A stretch of 64,000 nt of DNA from Glebionis coronaria. Its lineage: Eukaryota; Streptophyta; Magnoliopsida; Asterales; Asteraceae. A program made the translations under genes and the position numbers. Each line of letters begins with the position of its first letter. Within the stretch, counting starts at the first letter, position 1. This document shows positions 1 through 11,084 of this stretch, piece after piece. Location: the NCBI GenBank assembly GCA_025667525.1, contig CM046877.1:618154580-618218579 (forward strand), given 5' to 3'. The notes under the pieces were generated by a model. It was not told the DNA's origin, did not search any database, and saw only the letters and a list, made by a program, of their open reading frames with translations.

Positions 1-130
1 CTGCATCATCAATGGTCTCTCTGTTTTGATTTACTATGTTTTGTTACGGTTAGTGCCTTCGTGGTTGTGAAACAAAACTGAAACTCATCTCAAGCTTGTT
101 TAACTGTCGTTAAACATTAATTTAATAGGT
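1..130 (+). repeat. Copy A of a duplicated exon/intron junction of the DGS1-like gene
   Basis: This stretch resembles the exon end and following intron at 3,190-3,300 (+) and the reverse complement of 11,690-11,772. Shared stretches include ttttgttacggttagtg and the block around aagcttggttaactgt. It shows that a piece of the DGS1-like gene is present three times in the first 12 kb. It is cut by the window edge, so its full extent is unknown. Confidence 0.65.
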
Positions 131-139
131 GTGGGAATC

Positions 140-655
140 GCCTCGGGTTATTCGGGTCGAGGCTAAAAACAATTGATCCAAACCCGACCGGGTTTCAACT
201 CGGGTCAGTCGGGTTCGGGTTTATTTGGTCGATTCGGGTTCAGAGTCAACCTGAATATGGGTAAAATAGTAAAAAAACTTTTTTTTTTTACTTTTCTTTA
301 ATAGAAGTTATATAAAGTTTATTAAATAAATGAATAAAATCTTATTCGGGTCAATTGGATTGACCCAAACACGAGTTGGACAAAATTATTTTACCCGCCC
401 CGATTTTGAATTTGGGTTAGTCGGGTCAATTGGGTTGAACTGAATTAAACCGAGCAAAACTGAAATCGATCCAAACCGAATATATAGTTTAAGTGTTATT
501 TCGTGTTTTTAACCCGAATCCATATAAACCCATAAATATATAAAACCGAAAACCGACACAAAAATGATCGGTTCGGCTCGGTTTGTCGGTTTGGTTCGGT
601 TGGTTTTGCTCAGCCCTAGGGTCGGTTTCGGTTTGGGTCGAAATTATTGACATCC
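140..655. repeat. CGGGT/ACCCG-rich dispersed element (MITE-like) inside the duplicated intron
   Basis: A block of about 515 bp rich in cgggtt, cgggtc, aaccga and ccgaac words begins near aggtgtgggaatcg and ends near ttgacatccct. The homologous intron at 3,290-3,330 lacks it, so it looks like an insertion. The reverse-strand copy at 11,585-11,700 carries the same start. The ends (aggtgtggg and, reversed, agggatgtc) are only loosely similar, and I found no clean target-site duplication. A hAT-type non-autonomous element is the likeliest class, but this is not proven. Confidence 0.5.
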
Positions 656-830
656 CTGATTGTGGTATTTCATGGTCTGGTTGTGAAAATAATTTTCCAA
701 CATCTATGTTTTATTTTTTCTTTTTTTATCTTTACTAGTACGAATACCTATTTATAGTATCATGACTCATGACGCATTATTGGTAGCTTATCTTGCAGTC
801 GCTGATCATTTTTTCTTTCTTGTTTCTTAG

Positions 831-908
831 AGAAAGCGTGAAGGGAGATCAGCAAGGAGGCGGCTACTAAATCAGATTGAGGTGAGGCTTAAAGAGTTTC
901 AACGACTG
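831..908 (+). pseudogene. Extra copy of a DGS1/NCA2-like exon (segment after the membrane helix)
   Basis: After an acceptor (tttcttag) the frame reads RKREGRSARRRLLNQIEVRL and continues to a donor (gtatag). It is the same exon as 3,400-3,467 and has matching intron sequence upstream. This copy keeps its full length and ends in phase 0, the phase needed to join the next exon at 3,555. The 3,400 copy is 10 bp shorter and out of phase. No matching next exon follows here, so it is a truncated duplicate or the tail of an upstream gene copy. Confidence 0.6.
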
Positions 909-1994
909 GTATAGTTTACTTTTATCAATGAAGTATTAGTAGAAAGCTTCTTTGTCGATACGTAACATTTTTGTACCATGTTACTCTGTGCCTAGGAGTT
1001 ATGTTAATTTGTAGCAACAGTGCTAGTTTATTCCTTTCTGCCTTGAACTGTATGCATATTTTTCGGACAGATATAGCGCCGTACTAGTTGAGAGTCGTTG
1101 TTACTGTTAGTTTGTGATATCAACTTTTTGTTTAGACATCTTATTTTTGTGATACGTACAAGTCAGAACCATCATGAATTTGATCTGGATCACGAACATG
1201 CCTTGTGTGTGAGGCTGTGCAGAGGGTTGTCATCCTTCCTTTGTATAAACCACCTTGTGTCCTTTGTCCACAATATATTCAGCGTGCTATATGGCCATAC
1301 ATGTAAATTGTTAATTTCCAAAGCCAGGGGATGGATAATCATTGGCTGTTCACGTTCTTGTTCAACGATCTCATTGCTCGACACATGTGTAGTAGTAGTA
1401 ATATGGATATTGATCTTTGTTTCTATTTTATGTAAATGTGAGTTTTTACAAATTCATGAAGAACGTTCACCTCCTAGTGGAATTGGAATTATTCTTATGA
1501 TCTTATCTACAGTTTTAGCATAAATTTTTGTTTGTCAATATGTGGTTACAGTTTTATGCGTGTGGTCGCAGTGTCGACCTTAGTTGAACAATAAGGCAAT
1601 CTAAGTTTTGTTAGTATGTTTATGTATTCATGTATACAAATGTCTTATTTTTGTTTATAGAAATCATTTAACACATACATTTCAGTTTCATTTCTACTTT
1701 TTTTTTGTGAAGTTACTAATGAATTTATTAATGAGTCATAGCTTGCCAAGCTACAAGATGAACTCCTCGATCTGTCCATGAAGAGAGAAACTGAACAGAT
1801 GGAGATCCATGAAGTGAGACAAGCAAAAGAAGCGCTTAGCAGGTTAGTCCTAGAGTTGCTATTTTTAGGTGGGTGGGCAATATTATATGTAATCTTTTAT
1901 ACAACTTGTTTGCAGTATGTTGGAGGACTATGGTAAGCTGGCTGGTCACAAGTCTGGTACACATAGATCTGATACGGGGCTTCTTGAACTAATA

Positions 1995-2340
1995 GACAAA
2001 AGGTTCGAGTACTTTCCTCTTTGTAGTATTTGATAACGCCCAACATTTCACTGTGTTTGTTTGATTATTGATTTATAGTCATGACACAAATTCAGCTAAT
2101 GGGCTGTTTTGGACCATCAGCTGTTTCTTTTACATTTAAGAGTCTGCTTTTTGATACCCATTTTCCATTTTATCATGACACCACACCCCTGATAATCAAA
2201 TCCTTAACCCTAAAAATCAACTCACTCTTTAGGTATTCATTTGTTTGTCTTTTAACAAGAGTTCAAGCGTTAACCTATCATATTTTCAAACCTTTTTACA
2301 TGGTCAAATTCAGTTTGTAGATAAGGGTTGTTCTTAATTG
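1995..2340 (+). repeat. Intron segment, first copy of a 0.35-kb direct duplication
   Basis: This begins at the exon end gacaaaagg and runs through the intron to ggttgttcttaatt. A near-identical copy lies at 2,683-3,040 in a later intron of the same gene. The second copy carries about 20 extra bases near 2,830 and small deletions elsewhere. Confidence 0.9.
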
Positions 2341-2682
2341 ATTGTCAATTGCAGTATATTTTATATTCTCCCTTTGAAAGATCTACATAAGTTTGTTCTC
2401 GCTTTAAATGCATTTATCAATTGAAACTCATGCAGATATGCAGAGCAGATAAAGGCACCCATTTGGAGTATTCTCAGGGGAGATCTTTTCCACAACTGCT
2501 TGATTCAAGTAACATTTATACCACCCTCCCTCTTTTATTTCAGTTTTGTTAACCATGTGACACTGATATTTCTTCTGGTTGTTCTTTACAGGCGCATAAG
2601 CTGAAACATGATTTACTTGCGTGAGTTGATTCTAGCCTTTCTATCTTCAGTTTAATTATATCATATGTGATACAAATTTAAT

Positions 2683-3040
2683 GACAAAAGGTTTGAGTAC
2701 TTTCCTCTTTGTAGTATTTGATAACGCCTTACATTTCACTGTGTTTGTTGTATTATTGACTTATAGTCATGATACAAATTCAGCTAATGGGCTGCTTTGG
2801 ACCATCAACTGTTTCTTTTACATTTAAAAGTAATCTCTTTTCAACTTGATTTTGCTTTTTGATACCCATTTTCCATTTTATCATGACACCTGATAATCAA
2901 ATCCTTAACCTTAAAATTTAACTCCCTCTTTAGGTATTCATTTGTTTGTCTTCTTACAAGAGTTCAAACGTTAGCCTATAATCTTTTCAAACCTTTTTAC
3001 ATGGTCAAATTCAGTTTGTAGATAAGGGTTGTTCTTAATT
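2683..3040 (+). repeat. Second copy of the intron segment, flanked by a 35-bp direct repeat
   Basis: This is a copy of 1,995-2,340 set in the intron between exons 2,592-2,620 and 3,088-3,211. Identical 35-bp sequences (starting aattatatcatatgtg, ending gacaaa) lie at 2,654-2,688 and 3,041-3,075. The word gacaaa is shared at the junction. Confidence 0.9.
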
Positions 3041-3873
3041 AATTATATCATATGTGATACAAATTTAATGACAAATGTTATCAACAGTGAGAAGTTGATG
3101 GTAAATACGGTCGTGAGGGAGAATGGGCTCAACCTTGCTATCCTTGCTGCATCGCCACCGATCGCTGGCCTCGCTCTATGTGTTTTGTTATACTATGGAC
3201 GAATCAAAAGGGTAAGTGGTTTACTTTGTTTTGTTACGGTTAGTGGTGTAGTGTATGTGAAAGAAAAGTGAAATTGATCTGAAGCTTGGTTAACTGTGTT
3301 GTGTTTCATGGTTCTTATTGTGAAAATAATTATCCAGAGTCTGAGTGTCATGGCGCATTAGTGGTAGTCACTGATCATTTTACCTTTCTTGTTTCTCAGT
3401 CGAATCGTAAAGCGAGATCAGCAAGGAGGCAGCTATTGAATCATATAGGGCTGAGGCTCAACGAGTGGTATAGCTTTCTCTTATATAGTTGGTACATTAT
3501 TAGCGTAATGTGTTTCATGATGATGTATCAGCCGATTTTGCATCCTGCTTGCAGGTTCCTCATAATGAGTATTGGCATGGATTGCTCTTGTACACACTAG
3601 ACCAGTTGTACAAAGTGGTAGAGGTACCAGCAAAAGCAAGTCACGAATGGGAGAAGTAAGTCATTACTAATTTTATGTCAATTGTTATTATCTATTTTCT
3701 CCGTTGACCTGAACGTATTTAGCCCAACACCCTCGGTCAACCAAAATAAGATTGCTCATCGGGTTGTTGTCTTTTTTGTTAATAGCGTGAAAGACGAGAT
3801 AACTAATATGGGAAGGATGCCGTTCCAGGAGGTAGATGAAATTCTTTCAAGATTAAAGTCAAGTTATGCATGA

Positions 3874-4765
3874 CTTAAGGAGGACTAGCTACCAGCTTAC
3901 TAAAGTAGAGATGAATTAACTGTTCTGACGTTAGAGAGAAACTTAACAACCACGAGGAGAAGTTTTCAGCCTGTTGCGATTTTGTCTGATTGTGTTAGAA
4001 ACCTGGAAACCGTGGATGTACATCTTTTTGAAAACATTGGGTCAATATATGGCAGATTATATATTGTATTATTGATTCATGGCGGCGGTAAAGAATGTAA
4101 AACAAGTAGTACTAGTTGATTGATGCTTGGGAGTAGTTACTTTTTTAACAAGTGCTAGTTAAACTGTTTGGTGTTTGTTTTTGTGTTTATGTTATTTATT
4201 TATTTTATTGCTGCATATCCGGAGAAGGAGGACAAAGATGAGTAGATTTTTTTTTTATCTTCCACTGTATATAAGACTATGTTTGTGTATGAGTTTAGGA
4301 TTAGGATTAGGATTAGGATTAGGATTTGAACTTGGTTTAGGAAGTTGAATATTATTTATGTGGTTTAGTTCTAGTATATGTGTCTGTATGTGTTAGTTTG
4401 ACTTTTGCCTGGTCTTCGCAATAAAGTCAAACATGATTCATGAATGGGTGCTGTTTTTGAGTGAGATATTTCCACATTTCGATATGTGAAAATGGTGAGG
4501 TTGTGAGTTGGTTCCAGCAGATCATGAGATTGGTAGGTCCTTTGGGTCGTGTAACAGTGAAGTTGTTAGCTGTCTCGGATTGTGAGATTGTGTGGTCGTG
4601 GAGATGAGGTCATGAGCTGTTGTTATCGTGAAAATGGCGAGTTTCGTCAGGTGGTGAGATGTCGGGCCATGGAGATTGTTCAAGAGATGGTGGGGTCGTG
4701 GTTGAGGTCAAGTTGTGAGCCAATGGTCATGAAAGAAATCGAGCATTCAACATAAGTTTGGCCTG
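3874..4765. other. Intergenic; no gene seen
   Basis: This lies downstream of the DGS1-like stop codon. It is AT- and GT-rich with a short GGATTA repeat at 4,296-4,326. The stretch 4,430-4,740 is rich in gtgag/gagat words, like a decayed minisatellite. I see no coding signal. Confidence 0.6.
4296..4326 (+). repeat. (GGATTA)5 microsatellite
   Basis: About five perfect copies of ggatta lie in a row. The unit is six bases, not the plant telomere unit TTTAGGG. Confidence 0.9.
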
Positions 4766-5165
4766 TTAAGATAAAGAGCCAAAATGAGAGAGAAGCTTGA
4801 CACACAGCTAAAAAGGTTATATACAAAGGCGGTTTGTATGAAGGAACAATGATCGCTGGTGAACATGCTGGGACCCGTGTTCAAGATGCTAAAAGCTTGA
4901 TTAGAGCCAAACTTTTGGAACTTAACCAAGCTGTTGTATACAGTGAACCCGAAAAGAAAGTCATCTCAAGATCAGGTGATGAGTGTGTTGTTGCTCTCAC
5001 TGATCAACCGGATGGAGTATACACTGAGCTGGCTTAACTCGTGGGCTTGCTCCAGAAGTTTTGGCCTTGGGACCCGTCGTATTCCATGGGACGAAGAGTT
5101 TTTAGCGGAGTCATTATCTTATTCTACAATATATATGGCTTATTATACAGTCTCCCATCTACCAG
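4766..5165 (+). pseudogene. Leucyl-tRNA synthetase (cytosolic type) gene fragment
   Basis: Three reading pieces match leucine-tRNA ligase, which charges tRNA-Leu in the cytosol. First comes VKIKSQNERE (about 4,768), broken by a frameshift. Next is GGLYEGTMIAGEHAGTRVQD through [20 protein letters not shown] to TDQ (about 4,830-5,010). Then, in another frame, [20 protein letters not shown] and [10 protein letters not shown] to [11 protein letters not shown] (5,015-5,155). The family usually has about 30 more residues between TDQ and YTLSWLN, so an internal deletion is likely here. With two frame changes, one deletion and only about 130 residues of a protein over 1,000 long, this is a dead fragment. 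It abuts the SIP-like fragment downstream, which suggests joint capture. Confidence 0.85.
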
Positions 5166-5222
5166 GAACATAAAATTCCATCATTTTTGTAACCAGTACT
5201 TGGAATATTACGCTCTGAGCAG

Positions 5223-5596
5223 GCTATTGGGGTGGTGTGAATCCATCCGTTGCCAGTATGGAACATTATGACCCGTCTATGGCATACCCGGTTCAGTCTC
5301 CTGATGTAAAAGGAAACCAACCACACATAGTCATGGACAGCCTTTTGGTCCATGGTCTAGGTCTGGTTCACCCTAGAAAGGTTTACAATTTCTACAACGA
5401 GCTTCACGCATACCTTACTTCATGTGGAGTTGATGGAGTCAAAGTTGATGTTCAAAATATAATAGAAACTCTTGGAGCTGGCCATGGTGGTAAAGTTTCG
5501 CTTACCCGAAGCTACGTCCATGCACTTGAAGCTTCAATTGCGAAGAACTTTAAAGTATTCACCGGAAAAACATGCTTTAATCATTGTGTTTCGTGA
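5223..5596 (+). pseudogene. Raffinose-synthase/seed-imbibition (SIP) family gene fragment, GH36-like
   Basis: One open frame of about 124 residues starts after an acceptor-like ctctgagcag. It reads [66 protein letters not shown] and [13 protein letters not shown], and stops at 5,594-5,596. This is the middle of the glycoside hydrolase family 36-like domain of plant raffinose synthases and alkaline alpha-galactosidases. KVDVQN is a strongly conserved stretch of that domain. The usual continuation (a conserved SHNTD segment) is lost at the C-terminal end. The retained acceptor and intron-like sequence just upstream argue for capture as genomic DNA, not as a retrocopy. It follows the leucyl-tRNA synthetase fragment within 60 bp. 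Confidence 0.85.
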
Positions 5597-6818
5597 TTTA
5601 CTTCTCACATGACAGCACGGGAATGTGTTTAACAAATTCATCTAGGCGATTTTCAAACAGGAACTTCGTTGAATACTATATATTGGCATGTAAAAACAGA
5701 TTCAATTAATCTCGAACAATTCAAATTCTGCGTCTTCTTTTGTTGACCAATGTTCATGCTTCTACGGTTATAAACAATTTCTGGCAGGACACAATGACGG
5801 TAATTATTATAGCACATACTGTATTTTTAAAGAACAAAATGATGGCATACAAGTCTTTTCAGTTTCATTCATTCACATAACGCAGCTAAAGCTTGAAATC
5901 ATGTAAGAAGTACACTTCCCTACGGATATTTCATTATCGTACCAGAAAAAAAGAGTCGCTTACATTTTCCAGGGACAAAATGCCCAATCCATCTCTTTCC
6001 ATGTCCATTATATACTCTACCACGCCCACCAACCAGACGCACCTGAGCGTGAAGGAGGAGACAAGCAAGCTTGATATGGCCAAGTGACAAACATTTTAAT
6101 AGACTACTCACTGTGAATTGTCTAATTTTTTAAGTTTGCTAAATAAAAGTAAGGCCCAAGTACGAATTTGGACCCTCTGCAATTGCCCAGTGCCTAATTT
6201 TCTACCATGATTTTTATTATTTAATTTAGGCAAAGTCTTTTCAAAATCATAGCCAAGGACGAACTCATATGGGAGCTGGGTGCGCCACGGGTCACACCCT
6301 AATTTAAGTCACAAAGTGTATTTTGTTATCGAATTGTGACAATTTTTAGTGTGTGCAACCCCGAAAATAACTTTTGTACTTTATTTCTTTATAGTGCAAC
6401 TTGAATTTAGCTAAAAAAATCTTTATAGTACAATTTTTTGTATATTTGCTAAAAAATTTGTGCAAAATTTTTTAAAAAAATTTGTACAACACCCACTTCA
6501 AAATTCTAGGTCCGCACCTGAATTCATAGCATGGGAACAACAAACTATTCTTGTTTTATAACTTGTCACGTATAAAAAGTGACACACCATAGTAAGACCA
6601 TAAAGCAAGTCACCAAGACATGCACATTGAAACAATTTTTATAAGTTGGAGTAACAATGTATAGTTGATACGATTTGAAAAGGAGATTGATTGAGTTTAA
6701 GAAACTGAATTATTCAACATTTGTCTACATTTATAGTTGGGATTTGACAAAACGGGTGAACACACCAACATCAAGCAACTATACTATACTAGCCTATGTG
6801 TCAATAAAAATTTGTAAT
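5597..6818. other. Intergenic; no gene recognised
   Basis: AT-rich sequence. A 63-codon open frame on minus (6,111-5,920) has an ordinary amino-acid mixture, but I recognise no family. It could be a third captured fragment or chance. Confidence 0.5.
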
Positions 6819-7265
6819 TAGAGTGGAAACGAGTCGAGCTGCTCGTGAAAAGCTCAAGATCGGATCGATAAAAAGTTCGAACGAGCCGAGCCTAAACGAG
6901 CTCGAACCCGAGCTCGAGCCTAAGTTGTAGCTCGTTTATTAAACGAGCTCGAGCCCGTACTTTACGTACAAAGCTCGTTTGGGCTCACGATGTTTTATGT
7001 ACGAGTTTCTTAACGAGCTTAATAACAAGCTTATTAACGAGCCTAATTTAGATATATTACGAGCCGAGCTCGAGCTAAGTTTTATTTTTACATTGCCAAA
7101 TCGTATAAACGAGCCGAGCTCGAGCCCGAACTTGTTTACCATACCACAAGCCGAACCCGAACCTAAATAATATGGCTCGAAACAAGCCGAGCTCAAACTT
7201 TGTAAAACTTAAACGAGCCGAGCTAGAGCTCTAACAAGCTCAGGCTCGACTCGTTTCCACCCCTA
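6819..7265. mobile_element. hAT-type MITE, GAGCTCG-rich, 447 bp
   Basis: Terminal inverted repeats start tagagtggaaacgagtcgag on the left and, reversed from the right end, taggggtggaaacgagtcga. The flanks tttgtaat (6,811-6,818) and cttgtaat (7,266-7,273) agree at 7 of 8 positions, the 8-bp target duplication expected for hAT. The body is made of repeated aacgagc and gagctcg words. It has no coding capacity. Confidence 0.85.
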
Positions 7266-7274
7266 CTTGTAATA

Positions 7275-7556
7275 CTCCCTCCGTCCCAAAATTATTGTCC
7301 ACCGACAAAAAACACACAGTTTAAGAAAAGTACTACTTTTTCAGCTTTTTCTCTCTTACTTTTTGCTGAAAGACCATTTTACCCTTAATCAATTAATTTA
7401 AAATTTTTTTAAAGTTTGTAATTATAATTTCATTTAATGGTAATCTAGTAATCTCGATATAAAATTACCATCTATTTTTAGAAGTTTTAAAAGTGGACAA
7501 TTAAATTGGGACAAACTAAAAAGGAAAGGTGGACTATAATTTTGGGACGGAGGGAG
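7275..7556. mobile_element. Stowaway-type MITE (Tc1/mariner), 282 bp
   Basis: The ends ctccctccgtcccaaaatta and, reversed, ctccctccgtcccaaaatta form terminal inverted repeats flanked by TA on both sides (7,273-7,274 and 7,557-7,558). This is the classic plant Stowaway terminus. It lies against the right end of the hAT MITE, using the TA inside or next to that element's target duplication. Confidence 0.95.
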
Positions 7557-7558
7557 TA

Positions 7559-8019
7559 GCTTTTATATTCATATGTCACAGTTAAAGATGTTAAGAGGAC
7601 AAGATTTTGTCACAGTCGTAGGCTTGTTTTTTGTTAAAACCGTCAAGTTAACTTTTAACCTTATAACTCAAAACTTATAATTTAACCCAAAACACTCTCC
7701 TCGTCACTCAAGTAAGACAACATTTAGGTCCTATAATTATCATACTCTAAATTTATTAAATAAACTACACATTAAAAGAATCTAAACAAACAGAACATTA
7801 CATGTAAACCAAATTTTATACATACTAATTAAGGTGAATCGCGAGTCTTGACTAACTATGTAAAGCCGCATCAGTTTTGGCTTATATGTGGGCTTATGAA
7901 CTTATTTGATTACTGCTTATTTCATAAGCCCAAATATTATGGCTTATTTTGAGACTTATGGGTTAGTCATCTTCTTCCTCCTGCAACAAGAAAGAAAATA
8001 AACATTAAACTCAAACACT
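7559..8019. other. Intergenic; no gene seen
   Basis: AT-rich. A short stretch near 7,870-7,965 is rich in gcttat and ataagc words and may be another decayed MITE. Confidence 0.45.
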
Positions 8020-8110
8020 ACACCAAACACCAAACATTTACCCACACAAAAAAAAAACGAAAGGAAATTCCCAATGGGTTGGAGCACGCCATTGGACTAT
8101 CTAATACACC
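8020..8110 (+). repeat. Copy 1 of the CCCAATGG hairpin repeat
   Basis: This shares acaccaaac, cccaatgggttgg, ccattgg and ctatctaatacaccct with 62,757-62,850 and 63,503-63,590. Here the hairpin loop is shorter and the outer stem has one change. The repeat lies next to the 5' half of the DGS1-like gene. Confidence 0.8.
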
Positions 8111-9009
8111 CTAGGATCAATGTGAGTTCTATTCCGCAAGAAAGGGTTATAGGTGCATAAAATCTATGTTCCATTAGAACTTCTAACTTAGAAGTAATAC
8201 GTTGTTTTAGAAGGAACACTAAAGAACATATCAAACATAAGAATAATATGCTGCTGTTTCTAACTTGTATGTAGTACAGTATCACATAAGAGGTCTAAAC
8301 AAAAAGTTGATATCACAAACTAATGACTCTCAACTGCTACGTCGCTATATCTGTCCCGCAAATTGCACACAGTACAAGGTACCGACACAGAGTAAAATGG
8401 TACAAAAATGTGCAAGTTATACGTATTGACAAAGAAGCCTTCCTTTGAAAACTAAGTCGTAATCCACTATCAGAACCAATTCCATGACATGAGCATTCGT
8501 CATAATATTAAAACTAAAATAAACCATCAACTATAGATCATAAACCAGTGCTTATAGATACAAATTAATAGGCTTTAGAAGTCACAATACAATCCTAAGT
8601 TGCTTGAATGCTCAACTGAGGTTATAATCTACTCTTATCATTAGCAAAATACTGCATGAAAAGTAAAAGAACTATCACAGCAAAAGTAAACAAGCATAGC
8701 CTTTTCTGAAACTCTTAGGTGAAGGGATTACTAGGCTAGTTGAATATGATATTCCACTATGCCTGGTAAATACAATAACCCACGAGATTCTGATAATTTA
8801 ATCATAACATTTGAGTATACAAGTTTATTTGCTAAGTTATTTTAATGGAAATATGCGTGTCAATTAATTAATTACACGTAATTCACATTTGCTCATATTA
8901 GCATCCGATAGTAATTATATAAAGAAATAATATTTTACGGCAATAGTAACAAAACCGCAAAAGTAACAATTGACGAGCTAAAGAATGTAGCTTGATCATA
9001 AGTCTTACC
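8111..9009. other. Presumed intron or 3' flank of the reversed DGS1-like half; no exon recognised
   Basis: No exon that continues the protein after 9,010 is visible on minus. The stretch 8,560-8,700 resembles 10,262-10,395 (shared pieces such as ggttataatctac), so an intron segment may be duplicated here too. Confidence 0.45.
8560..8700. repeat. Diverged direct repeat, copy 1 (copy 2 at 10,262-10,395)
   Basis: Both copies contain cacaa(t/c)acaatcctaggttg-like, ggttataatctac, actagcaa-like and agtaaac words in the same order. They are moderately diverged and lie within the reversed half-gene. Confidence 0.6.
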
Positions 9010-10261
9010 GGTTTCGTGAAATAGTTTGTGACAATATCTTTTAAAGCAACAACATTTGTCTATAATGTCCAGTGGCTCACTATGATGGAGAATCCATATG
9101 GATAATGAAGCAACTGCAAAAGCGCCGGCGGTAATCGGGATCCAATTTCTAAGCATTTTGCTTGGCCCGCGGTAATTAGCCACCTAGAACAAAAAAAGAT
9201 TCGTTATTATGCGCCATACAAAAAAATATATCCATAGATTCTGTTGCCAACAAAATCTTACCAGTGAAGACAGATACATGTCCATCTTGTACAGATTTCC
9301 ATAGATTCTGTTTACTGAAGGAGTAGGCATCTCATCATCCACAGGTTGTTTAAATGTACGAGGGGCCTGCAAATAGCGTAGCTTTTAATCATTGAATCCA
9401 GTATAGTTTCCTTTGACTATTTTTAAAGACCAACACTAGTAGTTGACAAAGAGTGTTGTTATTTTTTAGAATGTTGTTAGCTGCTGTAGAAGATAATTAC
9501 TGTAGTATAATTGTAGGGCGCTTACCATATGTGCTATCCCTGGAATATACACAAGGGAGTGTATAAACCGCGACAGGTAACCCTCAAGAGTTGTTGTATG
9601 GGGAGCTAGAAGGTAGGTGGGAGAGGAGATGTTCACCCTGGCGATATGGTCGACTCCCTAAGGACCTAATGAAAGTAACAAATATAAAAGATAAGGAAAC
9701 ATGACGTCCATCTTATATAATTGAAGGAATGGTTAAAAAATACTGACAACCATAATTAAAAAACTGACTGACCGACCTTGGAGATGAAGCAACTTAGATA
9801 GAATCTGACATGCGTAAGAACACGTATGTTGGACAATATCTGAGGTGAGACGTCGTCATCAGTCAAACGAAGTTCAAAGTCGAGAAGATGGCCCTCAGGC
9901 TCGCCTCGTCTTCAGTGAATTGAACCCCGTGGTAAGTGGGATCTCGGCCCTGGTGATACAACGACAACATGAGGTAAGCAAAAATGAAAATGAAAAAAAA
10001 AAGGATTGAAGAGTAGGAGGTTTAGAAACCTCAGCAGTAGCCTTCCAATACTAGAGGTCCTTCTGGATACCGTGCATATGGACGACGGAGTGACCAAGAA
10101 TCTCTTGTAGAAGTTTATAATGAAGAAGCATCTTCCCTATATAACGAAAACGAAAAACAGAGTTAAATTATAGTACAACTAACCCCTAACTAATATGTTA
10201 AATACTAACAAAAAATTCCTTGTAATATGGAAACCTAAAATCCTTAAAAAGTGGTTATCTA

Positions 10262-10395
10262 GACAAAAAGAATAAGCTCTATAAGCCACAACACAATCCT
10301 AGGTTGTTGATCTCTCAACTAAGGTTATAATCTACGCACATCACTAGCAATACTTCATAAAAAACTTAGCAGCAGTAAACTAGCATCATATGACA
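10262..10395. repeat. Diverged direct repeat, copy 2
   Basis: Partner of 8,560-8,700. It lies between exons of the reversed half-gene. Confidence 0.6.
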
Positions 10396-11084
10396 CGAAA
10401 AACAAGGCTAATCAACCAATGCACTCGAAAAAGAGATAATTGAAGAGTTATACCTTTTTAAACAGAGGAATCTGGTTGTAAAAACATTCAACTAATCATT
10501 TCAACTTTGTTGTGTTGCAGATCTAAAAACATGGTTTGTGTGTTTTTTGTGTGTTACAGTAAGAGGTGTGGGTATAAAGGAGTATGGAATGATTTGATCG
10601 ATTTTAAAAGCATACACAGGATCGAGTGTTTTGAATGGAGGGCCGGGATTGACTAAGAACATCGGATACTTTATTTAAGTAAAAAAGTTACTACCTACCT
10701 CAGTTCTAAAATTATTACAGTATTTATTTTGGGTCATGTTATAAATACCCTAGCCTCTAAAAAGTATATAAAAATACTTCAAATACCTCCTTTTATCCTT
10801 TTTAACAGGACAATATTGTATTATGTCGGTTCCGTATTTTTTGACAATTTACTCTTTTTGATATGTTAAACTTTATATTTTTTATTCCACACTCTCCGTT
10901 TCACAGTTTTATAATAAAAACAAAATTATAAAAATAAAAAATAAATTAAAAAAAAATCAAAATTTAAGGGGTATTAGAATCTGTTTAAGGGTACTTAATA
11001 ACCACCCCTTTATTTTTTTTATCTGTTTTGAAATTATTGTTTTTTTTTCTTTAAATAACAGTTCGATTTATTTAAAATTATTAT

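Larger units (their letters stand above)
1742..3873 (+). pseudogene. DGS1-like: 3' half of a DGS1/NCA2-type mitochondrial membrane protein gene
   Basis: Eight exons read on the plus strand: 1,742-1,842, 1,916-2,002, 2,436-2,508, 2,592-2,620, 3,088-3,211, 3,400-3,467, 3,555-3,655 and 3,786-3,873 (stop TGA). All have GT-AG borders, and phases agree except after 3,467. Recognisable pieces are an acidic helical part (LQDELLDL), the core YAEQIKAPIWSILRGDLF then LIQAHKLKHDLL, a membrane helix (LAILAASPPIAGLALCVLLY), a basic stretch, and the tail HGLLLYTLDQLYKVVE. This order matches plant DGS1 and yeast NCA2 proteins, which lie in mitochondrial membranes; Arabidopsis DGS1 affects galactolipid and mitochondrial lipid homeostasis. 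The exon at 3,400-3,467 lacks 10 bp relative to its duplicate at 831-908, which shifts the frame. The N-terminal half is missing upstream and lies reversed at 9,010-12,007. The family call is from recalled similarity. Confidence 0.75.

Noticed and set aside
1098..1523. 141-codon open frame on plus
   Set aside because: It covers an intron between the exons at 831-908 and 1,742-1,842, is rich in Phe/Ile/Val/Cys and shows no family pattern.
4296..4326. Interstitial telomere repeat
   Set aside because: The unit is GGATTA (six bases), not TTTAGGG or CCCTAAA. It is a simple microsatellite.
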